Shown piece after piece: positions 9,611 to 17,590 of a stretch of 33,184 nt of DNA. Within the stretch, counting starts at the first letter, position 1. Each line of letters opens with the position of its first letter. Both the position numbers and the translations under genes were made by a program. Under the pieces are notes generated by a model, which was given only the letters and a program-made list of their open reading frames with translations, searched no databases and had not been told where the DNA came from. This stretch comes from Histidinibacterium aquaticum. Lineage in GTDB: Bacteria; Pseudomonadota; Alphaproteobacteria; Rhodobacterales; Rhodobacteraceae. The DNA is taken from assembly GCF_008710275.1 (NCBI RefSeq), contig NZ_VYQE01000009.1:1-33184 (forward strand), written 5' to 3'.

Positions 9611-9850
9611 ATGAGCTGCCTCATCCGTCGCGACGTCCACACCGTCCATCCCATCGGCTGGCTGCGCGCGGCAGTCCTCGGAGTCAATGACGGGCTCGTC
9701 TCCACCGCGAGCCCGGTGGCGGGGATGGGTGCCTCGGGTGCCGCGAAGCCAGAGGCATTGCTTGCTGGTCTCGCGGACCCGGTCGGCAGCTCGATGTCCC
9801 CGCGACCGAGAATACGTCTCCGTCGGCATCGGTGCGCGCGTGATCAAGGC
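9611..9850 (+). pseudogene. VIT1/CCC1-type transporter remnant
   Basis: HPIGWLRAAVLGVNDGLVST followed by ASPVAGMGASGAAKPEALLA and GLADPVGSSMS matches the conserved start of VIT/CCC1 iron/manganese transporters (first membrane helix with GxNDGxVST). A frameshift then puts REYVSVGIGA in another frame, where the family has the GEYVSV motif after the second helix. Only the first two helices are recognisable and the rest is gone before 9900. Non-functional. Confidence 0.6.
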
Positions 9851-9914
9851 GGGGCGGGTCGCCGGACGCGCGCCGCGAAGCGTCACCGGCTTTAGACCCA
9901 AATCGAGCGCCCGA

Positions 9915-9928
9915 TTGTCCGCCGTCAA
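9915..9928 (+). promoter_or_regulatory. FNR/FixK-type box, one mismatch
   Basis: TTGT-CCGCCG-TCAA, one base from TTGA-N6-TCAA. Its centre is about 62 nt upstream of the cytochrome ATG (9984). Class II activation (about -41.5) would place the transcript start near 9963, giving a 20-nt leader that just holds the RBS. This is the best-spaced of the imperfect sites. Confidence 0.45.
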
Positions 9929-9983
9929 CGCACGTCGAGGCGTTCGGCGGAGAATGACTACCGGTCGACTCAGGGGTGTGACG

Positions 9984-10331
9984 ATGCGGCAAATACTGTC
10001 CCGAACCCTGCTGGCATTGCTACCCGCGACTGCCACGCCGGCGTTCGCCCAGATGCTTCACGGGGTTCACGAGGGGTTGGGTATTCCCTGTGCGGCTTGC
10101 CACACAGAAGAGCCGCCCTCGGACCCGACGCCGACCGCGACCTGCGTCGCCTGTCACGGCACGATGATAGGCCCGCTCGCGGGAGAAGACCTCCGTTGGC
10201 CAGACCCCCATCGGTCGCCGCATCTCGGCCCAGCGGAGGTGCCGGTTTGCAGCGAGTGCCACAGCGTGCACGGGAGATCGGAGGATACCTGTTCCGTGTG
10301 CCACCGCAGTTTTGGGTTCGAAATGGAATGA
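9984..10331 (+). CDS. Periplasmic tetraheme cytochrome c (c3-like)
   Basis: 115 residues with signal peptide MRQILSRTLLALLPATATPA ending FAQ. Four CxxCH haem sites are visible: CAACH, CVACH, CSECH and CSVCH, with extra His residues (MLHGVHEG, DPHRSPHLG) as distal ligands. This matches small tetraheme cytochromes that supply electrons to periplasmic flavoprotein reductases. The flavoprotein gene starts 43 nt downstream with its own RBS, so the pair is one operon, equivalent to a split flavocytochrome c. ATG 9984 gives a clean signal peptide. It is preceded by a candidate FNR-type box, which fits anaerobic electron transfer. Confidence 0.85.
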   Translation: MRQILSRTLLALLPATATPAFAQMLHGVHEGLGIPCAACHTEEPPSDPTPTATCVACHGTMIGPLAGEDLRWPDPHRSPHLGPAEVPVCSECHSVHGRSEDTCSVCHRSFGFEME

Positions 10332-10374
10332 CCGGGCGATCACCCTTCGCCTGTGCGCTATCGAGGAGGATAGT

Positions 10375-11847
10375 ATGACTATGTCAAGCAAGCCCGGCCT
10401 TACCCGCCGGAGTGTCCTGGGAAGTGTCGGAGCCGGCGTGGGCGCCTTCGGGTTGGCTGGCGCTTCAGTGGTCGAAGCGAGCCTCTTGCCGGAGCCCGAG
10501 CGGATGGAGAGCTTCGACGTCGTCGTGGTCGGCTCGGGCATGGCGGGCTGCGCGGCTGCGCTACAGGCGTCGGAGTCGGGCGCCCGCGTTGTGCTCCTGG
10601 AGAAGCTCGACGAGAACCGCATGGGCGGCAACTCGCTTCTGGCGGGAGGCAGCTACTCCGTTCCGCTCGGGACATCCCAGGCGGCGCGGGACGACTATGT
10701 CGCCGACTATGTGAGCTACTGTCTCGGGCGCGGCAACGAGACGATCTTTCGTCTGATGGCCGAGCACATCCATGGTGACCTCGATTGGCTGGGCAGCCGC
10801 GGGGTCGAACTTCTGGCGGCCGAGGAACGGCCGCCCAACAGGGTCGCGACGGTCCAGACCGCGCCGGCCGCCTTCGCGGGGATGCCGCGTGCCTTCCGCA
10901 CGCTCAAGGGCGTCCTGTCGGAGGCGGGCGTGGCCCTCATGTTCGAGACCAAGGCCCGGCAACTGATCATGGACGAGAGCGGAGCCGTCGTCGGCGTGCG
11001 AGCCTTGGGTGCAGACGGCGTGGCAGACTACCTTGGGCGGGCGGTCGTTATCGCGACCGGGGGCTATGCCGCCAACAGCCAGATCCTGGAGGGCTATTCC
11101 GATCCGAATGCCGGGGCGATGATGGTCCGTGGCGTCAAGAGCGCCACGGGCGACGGGCATGTCATGGCACAAGCGGCCGGAGCGGGCCTGAAGGGCATGG
11201 GAGGGCTGATGGCGCTCCACGTCGCAGCTGTCGACGGGATCGAGACTGCGGCCGGCCAACCGGCGCGGGTCGTCCCCTACGCAATCAGCATCAATCAGGA
11301 CGGCAGGCGTTTCGTGGATGAATCCCGGGGCTACGTGGCCCACGGTAAGGCGGTTCTGGAACAGCCCGGGCAGGCCACCTCGCTGATCTTCGACCAGGCT
11401 CTGCGCGAGAGCGTGGCGGAAGGCGTCATCGGCACGTTCGAGCGGCTCGGCCGGCCATTCCATCAGGCCAACACGCTGGAGGACCTGGCCGAGCTGGTGG
11501 GGGCACCCGTGGACGAGTTCGTACGGACCGTCGAGAACTTCAATGCCGCTGTCGAGGATGGCGCCGCGCCGGGGGCAAACCCGCCCAAAGCAAAGCTCGC
11601 CAACCGGATCGAAACGCCGCCCTTCTACGCCTTCAGCCCGCTTGTCCCGGGCGTCACGTTGACCTTCGGGGCGGTGATGATCGACGCGGATGCCCGGGTA
11701 CTCGAGCCTGACGGCAGGGTCGTCCCCGGCCTCTATGCCGCGGGAGAGGGAGCCGGCCCGGTCTTCTTCCATGACTACATCGGTGGCGGAGCGCTCACCA
11801 ACTGCCTGGTCATGGGACGGATCGCCGGGCGCAACGCGTCCGCCTGA
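10375..11847 (+). CDS. Tat-exported FAD flavoprotein (fumarate reductase/TcuA/KstD-like)
   Basis: 490 residues. A Tat signal (TRRSVLGSVGAGVGAFGLAG) is followed by FAD-binding VVVVGSGMAGCAAALQASES, the family block GGNSLLAGGSYS, GRAVVIATGGYAAN, SINQDGRRFVDES and a C-terminal AAGEGAG...IGGGALTNCLVMGRIAG. The fumarate-reductase His/Arg signatures (HHTMGG and HG-x-NRLGG) are absent: the region reads GVTLTFGAV and FHDYIGGG. That is closer to tricarballylate dehydrogenase or 3-ketosteroid dehydrogenase-like enzymes, so fumarate is unlikely to be the substrate. GAGGAGGA lies 4 nt before ATG 10375. With the tetraheme cytochrome it probably forms a periplasmic electron-transfer pair that reduces or oxidises an unknown unsaturated acid. 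Confidence 0.8.
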   Translation: MTMSSKPGLTRRSVLGSVGAGVGAFGLAGASVVEASLLPEPERMESFDVVVVGSGMAGCAAALQASESGARVVLLEKLDENRMGGNSLLAGGSYSVPLGTSQAARDDYVADYVSYCLGRGNETIFRLMAEHIHGDLDWLGSRGVELLAAEERPPNRVATVQTAPAAFAGMPRAFRTLKGVLSEAGVALMFETKARQLIMDESGAVVGVRALGADGVADYLGRAVVIATGGYAANSQILEGYSDPNAGAMMVRGVKSATGDGHVMAQAAGAGLKGMGGLMALHVAAVDGIETAAGQPARVVPYAISINQDGRRFVDESRGYVAHGKAVLEQPGQATSLIFDQALRESVAEGVIGTFERLGRPFHQANTLEDLAELVGAPVDEFVRTVENFNAAVEDGAAPGANPPKAKLANRIETPPFYAFSPLVPGVTLTFGAVMIDADARVLEPDGRVVPGLYAAGEGAGPVFFHDYIGGGALTNCLVMGRIAGRNASA

Positions 11848-11855
11848 GCACCGCC

Positions 11856-11879
11856 GCTGCCCGGCATTGTTCGGGCAGC
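11856..11879. terminator. Bidirectional hairpin between convergent genes
   Basis: GCTGCCCG (11856-11863) pairs with CGGGCAGC (11872-11879) around GCATTGTT. It sits between the flavoprotein stop (11847) and the P-type ATPase stop (11912), where a shared terminator is expected. Confidence 0.6.
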
Positions 11880-11911
11880 CTGCAAGAACGGGACGAAAAG
11901 GGCCATGCCCC

Positions 11912-14611
11912 TCACCCCCGCCGAAACGCAAGGCGCATCTGTTTCTCGATCTCGATCAGGGCGAAGAAGACCGTACCGATTCCGACCACGAGCAGGCCGT
12001 CGCGCAGTGGCACGCTCTGCGTTCCGAAGATGGCCTGGAGGGGCGGCAAGTAGGTGACAGCGAATTGGGCGACAGTGACCGCGACCACGCAGGCCCAGAT
12101 GACGCGCGTTCCCCGGACCGCAGCCCAGGTCAGTGACGTGCCATAGATGTTGCGGATGAAGAAGAGGTAGAAGATCTGCAACACCACAAGCGTGTTCATG
12201 GCCAGCGTCTGAGCCAGCGCTACCGCATAGCCCTTGTCGAGCGCGTAGGAGAACACGCCAAAGACCGCCGCAAGGACGAGCGCCGCCACCAGGCCGATCT
12301 GCCAGACGAGCGCACCGGTGAGCAGGGGCTCGTCCCGGGGGCGGGGCGGGCGCCGCATCGTGCCGGGTTCCGAGGGTTCGAAGGCGAGCGCGAGGCCCAG
12401 AGTGATACCGGTGATCAGGTTCACCCACAGGATCTGGACCGGGGTTATCGGCAGCGCCATGCCGGCGAAGAGCGCCACGACAATCGTCGTCGCCTCGCCC
12501 GCGTTGGTCGGCAGGGTCCAACTGATCACCTTCTTGATGTTGTCGTAGACAGTGCGCCCCTCGCGCACCGCCGCCGCGATGGAGGCGAAGTTGTCGTCGG
12601 CCAGCACGACCTCGGCCGCCTCCTTTGCCGCCTCACTGCCCTTCAGGCCCATTGCGATGCCGGTATCGGCCCGCTTGAGCGCCGGGGCATCGTTCACGCC
12701 GTCTCCGGTCATTGCCACGGTGAGGCCGCGTGACTGGAGGGCAGTGACAAGCCGCAGCTTGTGGGCCGGAGAGGTGCGCGCGAAGATGTCGGTCTCCACC
12801 GCCGCATCCGCGAGGCCGGGGTCCTCCATGCCGTCGAGGTCCGCGCCGGTCAAAACCCGGTCGTGGTTCTTCAGACCGATCATGCCGGCGATCGCACGCG
12901 CTGTGGCAGCGTGGTCACCGGTGATCATCTTCACGCGGATACCGGCTTCGTGGCATTCCGCCACGGCCTCGATGGCCTCCTTTCGCGGTGGATCGAGCAG
13001 GCCGATCAGGCCGATCATCGTGAGCTGTCCGGCGAGGTCGGCAGTCCCGAGCGTGGATTGCTCTCCCGCCAGGGACCGCGAGGCCACGGCGATGACCCGC
13101 TCGCCACTGGCCGCGAGGCTTTCGACCATGTGGTGCCAGTGATCGGGGTCGAGCATCTCCGAACCGCCATGGGCGGCGCGTTGGTTCCCGCAGAGCGCCA
13201 GCACCGCTTCGGGCGCACCCTTGACGTGGATGCAGGCCTGGCCCTCCTCGTCGTGGTGCAGGACCGCCATGTAGCGATGTGCGGCGTCGAAGGGGATGGC
13301 GTCGGCGCGGGTCCATTGGCTAAAGGGCTCGGCGCCCTCACCGGTGATCTTGCCGGCGAGGGCCATCAGCGCACCTTCCATTGGGTCGCCCTCGACATGC
13401 CAGCCGGCTTCGTGAGCATGCAGCATCGCGTCGTTGCAGAGCCCCGCGGCGCGGGCGAATTCCATCAGCACGGTATGTTCGTCGGGATCGGCATCTGCCT
13501 CACGCCAGCGCACGGCGCCTTCCGGAGAGTAGCCGTTGCCACCGACGGAATAGAGGTGCTCGGCGGCGGCCAGCGACGCGGCCATCATCTCGTTCCGGGT
13601 CAGGGTGCCGGTCTTGTCGGAACAAATCACTGAGACCGAGCCCAGCGTCTCGATCGCCGGCAGGCGGCGGACGATGGCGTTCCGCCGCGCCATGGCCTGC
13701 ACACCCACGGCCAGCGTGATGGTCAGGACCGCCGGCAGGCCCTCCGGAATCGCCGCGACCGAGAGGCCGACGACTGCCATGAAGAGCTCCCCGAAGGGCA
13801 GGTCGCCGACGAAGTAGCCGTAGGCCAGCAATGCGCCTGCGACGATCAGGATGAAAACGGTGAGCCAGCGGGCGAACCTGTCCATCTCGGCGACGAGTGG
13901 CGTTGTCAATGTCTCGACGCTCGAGAGCATTCCGCTGACGCGGCCGATCTCTGTCTCGGGGCCGGTGGCGGTCACAACCCCGCGCCCGGCCCCGGCCGCG
14001 ACGAGCGTGCCAGAGAACAGCATGGACGTCTGATCCCCCAGCGAGGCATCTGGAGCGACTGGCGTTGCGCCCTTGTCCACGGGAACGGACTCGCCCGTCA
14101 GGATCGCCTCCTCGATCCTCAGCCCACGCGCCTCGATCACGCGCAGATCGGCGGGCACGCGGTCGCCGGCCTCCACCAGTACCAGATCGCCAGGGACGAG
14201 ATCGGTTGCCTCCACGCCGATACGTCTGCCGTTGCGCAAGACGGCCGCCCGCGGCGCGAGCATGCCCTGGATGGCATCCATCGCCTTCTCGGCGCGACCT
14301 TCCTGAATATAGCCGATCGCCGCGTTGCCAATCACGACCGCGAGGATCACGCCGGTATCGACCCAATGCTGCAACAGCGCAGTCACGGCAGCCGCGGCGA
14401 TCAAGACGTAGATCAGCACGTTGTGGAAGTGCGCAACGAAGCGGAGGATGGGGCTGCGCCTCGGCGGCTCCGGCAGGCGGTTCGGCCCGCTCTCGGCAAG
14501 GCGGCGGGCGGCCTCGGCCGAGGTCAGTCCGTCAAGCGGTGCAGAGAGGGCCTCCATGACTGTTTCGACTGGCCGGTCATGAAACGCCCGCGATGTATGG
14601 GTCCCCGTCAT
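11912..14611 (-). CDS. P2-type cation-transporting ATPase
   Basis: About 899 residues in the inner membrane; it pumps a cation using ATP. The N-terminal cation-ATPase domain opens with a SA...GLTSAEAARRL pattern. The actuator motif is ILTGESVPV, the M4 motif is AAIPEGLPAVLTITLAVG, the phosphorylation site is Asp332 in SDKTGTLT, and the hinge is MTGDGVNDAPALKRADTGIA. A C-terminal bundle of membrane helices (INLITGITLGLALAFEP region onward) completes it. PEGL in M4 and the length place it with the Ca2+/Na+/K+-like P2 group (PMR1/PacL type), not heavy-metal P1B. Ion identity cannot be read safely. ATG 14611 (MTGTHTS) is preferred because an AGGA lies just before it; 14629 is possible. A perfect FNR-type box lies in the divergent region shared with the stress protein gene. 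Confidence 0.88.
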   Translation of the reverse strand: MTGTHTSRAFHDRPVETVMEALSAPLDGLTSAEAARRLAESGPNRLPEPPRRSPILRFVAHFHNVLIYVLIAAAAVTALLQHWVDTGVILAVVIGNAAIGYIQEGRAEKAMDAIQGMLAPRAAVLRNGRRIGVEATDLVPGDLVLVEAGDRVPADLRVIEARGLRIEEAILTGESVPVDKGATPVAPDASLGDQTSMLFSGTLVAAGAGRGVVTATGPETEIGRVSGMLSSVETLTTPLVAEMDRFARWLTVFILIVAGALLAYGYFVGDLPFGELFMAVVGLSVAAIPEGLPAVLTITLAVGVQAMARRNAIVRRLPAIETLGSVSVICSDKTGTLTRNEMMAASLAAAEHLYSVGGNGYSPEGAVRWREADADPDEHTVLMEFARAAGLCNDAMLHAHEAGWHVEGDPMEGALMALAGKITGEGAEPFSQWTRADAIPFDAAHRYMAVLHHDEEGQACIHVKGAPEAVLALCGNQRAAHGGSEMLDPDHWHHMVESLAASGERVIAVASRSLAGEQSTLGTADLAGQLTMIGLIGLLDPPRKEAIEAVAECHEAGIRVKMITGDHAATARAIAGMIGLKNHDRVLTGADLDGMEDPGLADAAVETDIFARTSPAHKLRLVTALQSRGLTVAMTGDGVNDAPALKRADTGIAMGLKGSEAAKEAAEVVLADDNFASIAAAVREGRTVYDNIKKVISWTLPTNAGEATTIVVALFAGMALPITPVQILWVNLITGITLGLALAFEPSEPGTMRRPPRPRDEPLLTGALVWQIGLVAALVLAAVFGVFSYALDKGYAVALAQTLAMNTLVVLQIFYLFFIRNIYGTSLTWAAVRGTRVIWACVVAVTVAQFAVTYLPPLQAIFGTQSVPLRDGLLVVGIGTVFFALIEIEKQMRLAFRRG

Positions 14612-14780
14612 TCCTGTCACTCTTGGCATGGCACGTATAGTACAGGCCCGGTCTGTGGTCTCTCGACTTCGGTTAGCGGCGTTCGCCCTCAGCGACGATA
14701 ACTGTGCTGTCGGGCAAATGGTAAGAGGGTCCACTCAGCGCTGTGGTCGAACCCGTGATCCAAGAGTTCGCCGTGAATGC

Positions 14781-14798
14781 CATTGAGGACGATCAATG
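14781..14798. promoter_or_regulatory. FNR/FixK-type box, perfect half-sites
   Basis: CATTGAGGACGATCAATG: TTGA (14783-14786), GGACGA, TCAA (14793-14796), with the same CA/TG extension as the site at 424-441. It lies 73 nt (centre) from the stress-protein ATG (14863) and 178 nt from the ATPase start. Spacing suits class II activation of the plus-strand gene, with a transcript start near 14831. Confidence 0.6.
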
Positions 14799-14862
14799 TG
14801 TCGACCGCGGTTGCATGCTCGACTGAGTGCTGGGTTCGGGTGGGAGAGGCGAGGAGACGGCC

Positions 14863-15429
14863 ATGCCCTATGTTCAAGGGGACCACGTCATCAAGGAGGC
14901 TGTGGCCGTCTTCGACGCCCCCGACGATCTGTTCGCCGCCATCGACGCGATCCGCAATGCCGGGTTCTCCCGTGCCGATATCAGTGTCCTGGCCGACGAG
15001 AAGGCGATCGAGGCGAAGCTGCACGATGCTTTCTGGAAGGCCGAGGAGCTTGAGGACAACCCGGAGGCGCCCCGCCGCGCCTACATATCGGAAGAAGCCT
15101 TCGGTGCCGCCGAAGGGGCACTGATCGGTGCGCCACTCTACGTGGGCGCCTTCATCGCGCTCGGCGCCATCGCGGCCCCCGCCTTGCCCCTCTCTGCGGC
15201 GGTCGCAGCCCTGGTGGTGGGCGGCGGCGCAGGCGCGGGGTTGGGTGCCTTGTTGGCAAAGCGCGTCGGTGACCGCCATGCCGAGTACCTGAAGAACCAG
15301 GTCCGCCACGGCGGCCTGATCCTATGGGTCCGCACAGACAGCGACGAGAAGGAGAAGAAGGCACTGGCGGTTCTGAACGGGCTTTCCGCGCACGACGTGC
15401 ACCTGAACGATTGGGTGCCTGACTCCTGA
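14863..15429 (+). CDS. General-stress-type membrane-associated protein
   Basis: 188 residues. The N-terminal part (VIKEAVAVFDAPDDLFAAID, then AIRNAGFSRADISVLADEKA) resembles the YflT/general stress protein 17M fold. A hydrophobic glycine/alanine-rich segment follows (about 85-135, GAPLYVGAFIALGAIAAPAL...GGGAGAGLGALL), then a second alpha/beta stretch HGGLILWVRTDSDEKEKKAL. The Gly-rich hairpin may insert in membrane. No catalytic motif is seen and function is unknown. GAGGAGA lies before the ATG. It diverges from the P-type ATPase across a perfect FNR-type box, so oxygen-limited induction is likely (inference). Confidence 0.7.
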   Translation: MPYVQGDHVIKEAVAVFDAPDDLFAAIDAIRNAGFSRADISVLADEKAIEAKLHDAFWKAEELEDNPEAPRRAYISEEAFGAAEGALIGAPLYVGAFIALGAIAAPALPLSAAVAALVVGGGAGAGLGALLAKRVGDRHAEYLKNQVRHGGLILWVRTDSDEKEKKALAVLNGLSAHDVHLNDWVPDS

Positions 15430-15467
15430 CGCAGTGGGCTTGCTCGGAACGAGAGGTGGGCAGCGGC

Positions 15468-16135
15468 ATGCGAGGCGACATTCTGTTTATACACGGTTGG
15501 TGGGTCGGAGGCTGGATCTGGTCGGGGGTCGCGGATCAATTCGCAGCAGCGGGCCTTCGGACCCATATCATCGACCTTCCAGGCCCTGGGACCGGCAGCT
15601 CAGGGTTCGACGATCACTTGTCCCATGCCGTGAGGGTTGCTCGGAAGATCGGCAATCCAATACTCATCGGGCATAGTGCCGGCGGCCTCCTCGCAATGAA
15701 GATGTGCGAGACGCTGACTCCGCCCGCATGTATCGCGATCACGCCGGCACTACCTGCCGGAGTAGTGCCACGGCCGGATTGGCTGCTTCTGCGATTCCTG
15801 GCGACCGCGATGCCGTCCATGCTGGTCGGGCGCAGCTTCTTCCCGCGCGGCCTGCTCCCTCAGCTCGGCATCGACCGTTTGTCTCCCATGGAGAGGGAAA
15901 CGGTCCTACAGCGAATGGAGCCCATCTCGGGGGCGCAGGTCCGCTCGGTCTTGCCGGGCCTGGTGCGCGTGCCCCCCCAGCATTGGTCTCCCCGAGGCTC
16001 TGCATCGGCGCGGCGGAGGATCGACTGACGCCAGCCAGGCTGACCCGAGAGATCGCGCAACGGTATCGCATGACCTACCGCGAGTATCCGGACGCCGGTC
16101 ACTTTCTCTTGCTCAACCCCCAAGAGTCCAGATGA
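15468..16135 (+). pseudogene. Alpha/beta hydrolase with a frameshift in a C7 run
   Basis: The first frame (to 16028) has ILFIHGWWVGGWIWSGVADQ, the oxyanion HG region, and nucleophile elbow LIGHSAGGLL. The last part of the domain is in the -1 frame: LCIGAAEDRLTPARL (acid Asp) and YPDAGHFLLL (catalytic His), ending at TGA 16135. The frames meet at seven C residues (15972-15978); one extra C would give a continuous protein of about 222 residues with the full Ser-Asp-His triad. It could be a sequencing error, a real recent frameshift, or ribosomal slippage; without reads this cannot be settled. ATG 15468 (GAGAGG upstream) was chosen; GTG 15456 is an alternative. Substrate unknown. Confidence 0.7.
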
Positions 16136-16199
16136 CGGCCGACACGATAACCTGGATCACCGACCTTGTAGGCGGTCGTCCGCAGAAGGTGGGGCGTTC

Positions 16200-16739
16200 G
16201 TGAAGATACTCAGCGGCTTGGACGGATGTGAGCAAGCCATCATTGAGCTGGTCACCGCGACTTTCGCCGCGTCGGAAGGGGCCGACGAGGGGGCGCTGAT
16301 TGGCGAGGTTGTGCGAGACTTGCTCGCAGACACGGCCCAAACAGACATCCATGTGTTCCGCGCTGAGATCGAGGGCCATGTGGTGGGTGTGGCCATCATC
16401 ACCAGGCTCACCTACCCGGACGACCCGCGCCACGTCGTGTTGCTTTCTCCAATGGCAGTGGCGACCGGGCACCAAAGGCAGGGGATCGGGCAGGCTCAGT
16501 TGGTTCACGCGCTGGCCGCGCTTCGGTCTGAACGAGCGGAGGTCGCTCTCACCTACGGCGATCCGGACTACTACCGCCAGGTCGGATTTGCGCCGATCAC
16601 CGAGGACCAGGCGCGTGCGCCCCTCCCGCTCAGCTTTCCTCATGGCTGGCTGGGGCAATCCCTGACGGAAGACGTGATGCCCACCATTCGTGGATCATCC
16701 GTCTGTGCCTCCGCCTTGAACCGGGTCGACGTATGGTAA
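16200..16739 (+). CDS. GNAT-family N-acetyltransferase (YhbS-like)
   Basis: 179 residues from GTG 16200 with AGAAGGTGGGG upstream. Acetyl-CoA-dependent acetyltransferase. The fold is visible as the beta strand HVVGVAIITRLTY, LLSPMAVATGHQRQGIGQAQ (the Q/R-x-x-G-x-G/A CoA pyrophosphate loop) and ALTYGDPDYYRQVGFAPITE. The GDPxYYxxxGF motif and C-terminal region are typical of the YhbS branch. Target unknown. Its 3' end abuts the formate/nitrite transporter remnant and it follows the hydrolase in the same direction, so it may be cotranscribed with it. Confidence 0.85.
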   Translation: MKILSGLDGCEQAIIELVTATFAASEGADEGALIGEVVRDLLADTAQTDIHVFRAEIEGHVVGVAIITRLTYPDDPRHVVLLSPMAVATGHQRQGIGQAQLVHALAALRSERAEVALTYGDPDYYRQVGFAPITEDQARAPLPLSFPHGWLGQSLTEDVMPTIRGSSVCASALNRVDVW

Positions 16740-16760
16740 GTCGACCCCCGTGCGCGACCA

Positions 16761-16939
16761 TGATTGGCCTGCTCTCGAACGCGCAGTTCTGGGCCGTGAC
16801 AGACCACCAGCCGCTATGGGTTTCGCCATTCGATTTCCTGCGGGTCCTGGTACCCGTCACGATCGGTAACGTTCTGGGTGGAGGGGCGCTGGTCGCGCTC
16901 ATCTACTGGTTCGTCTACCTCCAGCCGGCACGCGACTGA
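16761..16939 (+). pseudogene. C-terminal tail of a formate/nitrite transporter (FNT)
   Basis: About 59 codons: FWAVTDHQPLWVSPFDFLRV, then LVPVTIGNVLGGGALVALIY and WFVYL. The P-V-T-x-GN-x-x-GG...YW block is the last membrane helix of FocA/NirC-type channels, which are about 270 residues long. The five upstream helices are absent because the sequence runs into the acetyltransferase gene, so this is a deletion remnant. It indicates the locus once held an anaerobic formate or nitrite channel. Confidence 0.6.
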
Positions 16940-17000
16940 TGTCGGGTGCCAGTGATTTCGGAGGTTGCATGCATCCGACCTTCTGTCGCGGCCTGAAGAC

Positions 17001-17405
17001 ATGACCGAAGCCCTGCAAGGGTATATGTTCTACGAGATCGCCGCGCTTCTGGCTCTCGCGGCAGGCTTGGTGCTGGATGCGCTCGGGCTCGGGGTCTTCG
17101 CGGTCAGCGGCAGCCAGAAATCACTCCTTTTCGGCCTCGACCCGCTACCTGCGATCCTTCTCTGGGTCCTTACGGCCGTAGGGGGTGGTGCCGTGCGGGA
17201 TCTTCTTGTCGCCGAAATCCCGCGTGTCCTTCGCGAGGAGGTCTATGCCCTTGCCGCGATGGTCGGCGCTGTCATCGTCGTGGCTGGTGCCGCGCTCGGT
17301 CTGCCCGAAACCTGGACCGCCGCAGCCGGTGTGGTGGCCGCCTTCGGCATCCTTGTGATCAGCGTCTGGCGTTGCTGGCGTGCTCCACGTGCACCGGGAT
17401 CGTGA
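17001..17405 (+). CDS. TRIC/UPF0126-type channel, N-terminal half missing
   Basis: 134 residues. The family (trimeric intracellular cation channel, YadS-like) normally has two repeats of three helices in about 205 residues. Here only one repeat is clear: LDALGLGVFAVSGSQKSLLF, then WVLTAVGGGAVRDLLVAEIP and RVLREEVYALAAMVGAVIV. The GGG-x-x-RDLL signature is the hallmark. The sequence before it (FYEIAALLALAAGLV) is one hydrophobic helix, so the first repeat seems lost in the same event that removed most of the FNT gene just upstream. ATG 17001 was used; a TTG at 16965 with GGAGG nearby is also possible. Whether the half-channel works is unclear. Confidence 0.6.
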   Translation: MTEALQGYMFYEIAALLALAAGLVLDALGLGVFAVSGSQKSLLFGLDPLPAILLWVLTAVGGGAVRDLLVAEIPRVLREEVYALAAMVGAVIVVAGAALGLPETWTAAAGVVAAFGILVISVWRCWRAPRAPGS

Positions 17406-17590
17406 CAGATCAAAGATGGCAGCTGCCGCTTAGAGACTGAACGCAAACCGATTGTGTCGGTCATGGACGTGAAGCCGTCGTGTTCGGTGGAGGCAGCTGC
17501 GCTCTCCACCGCGGACATTTTGCACGGACCAATTTGTAGACCAAGGGGACTGGAGCATAGAGACACTGCAACCAGTGCAGGGATGTCTAC

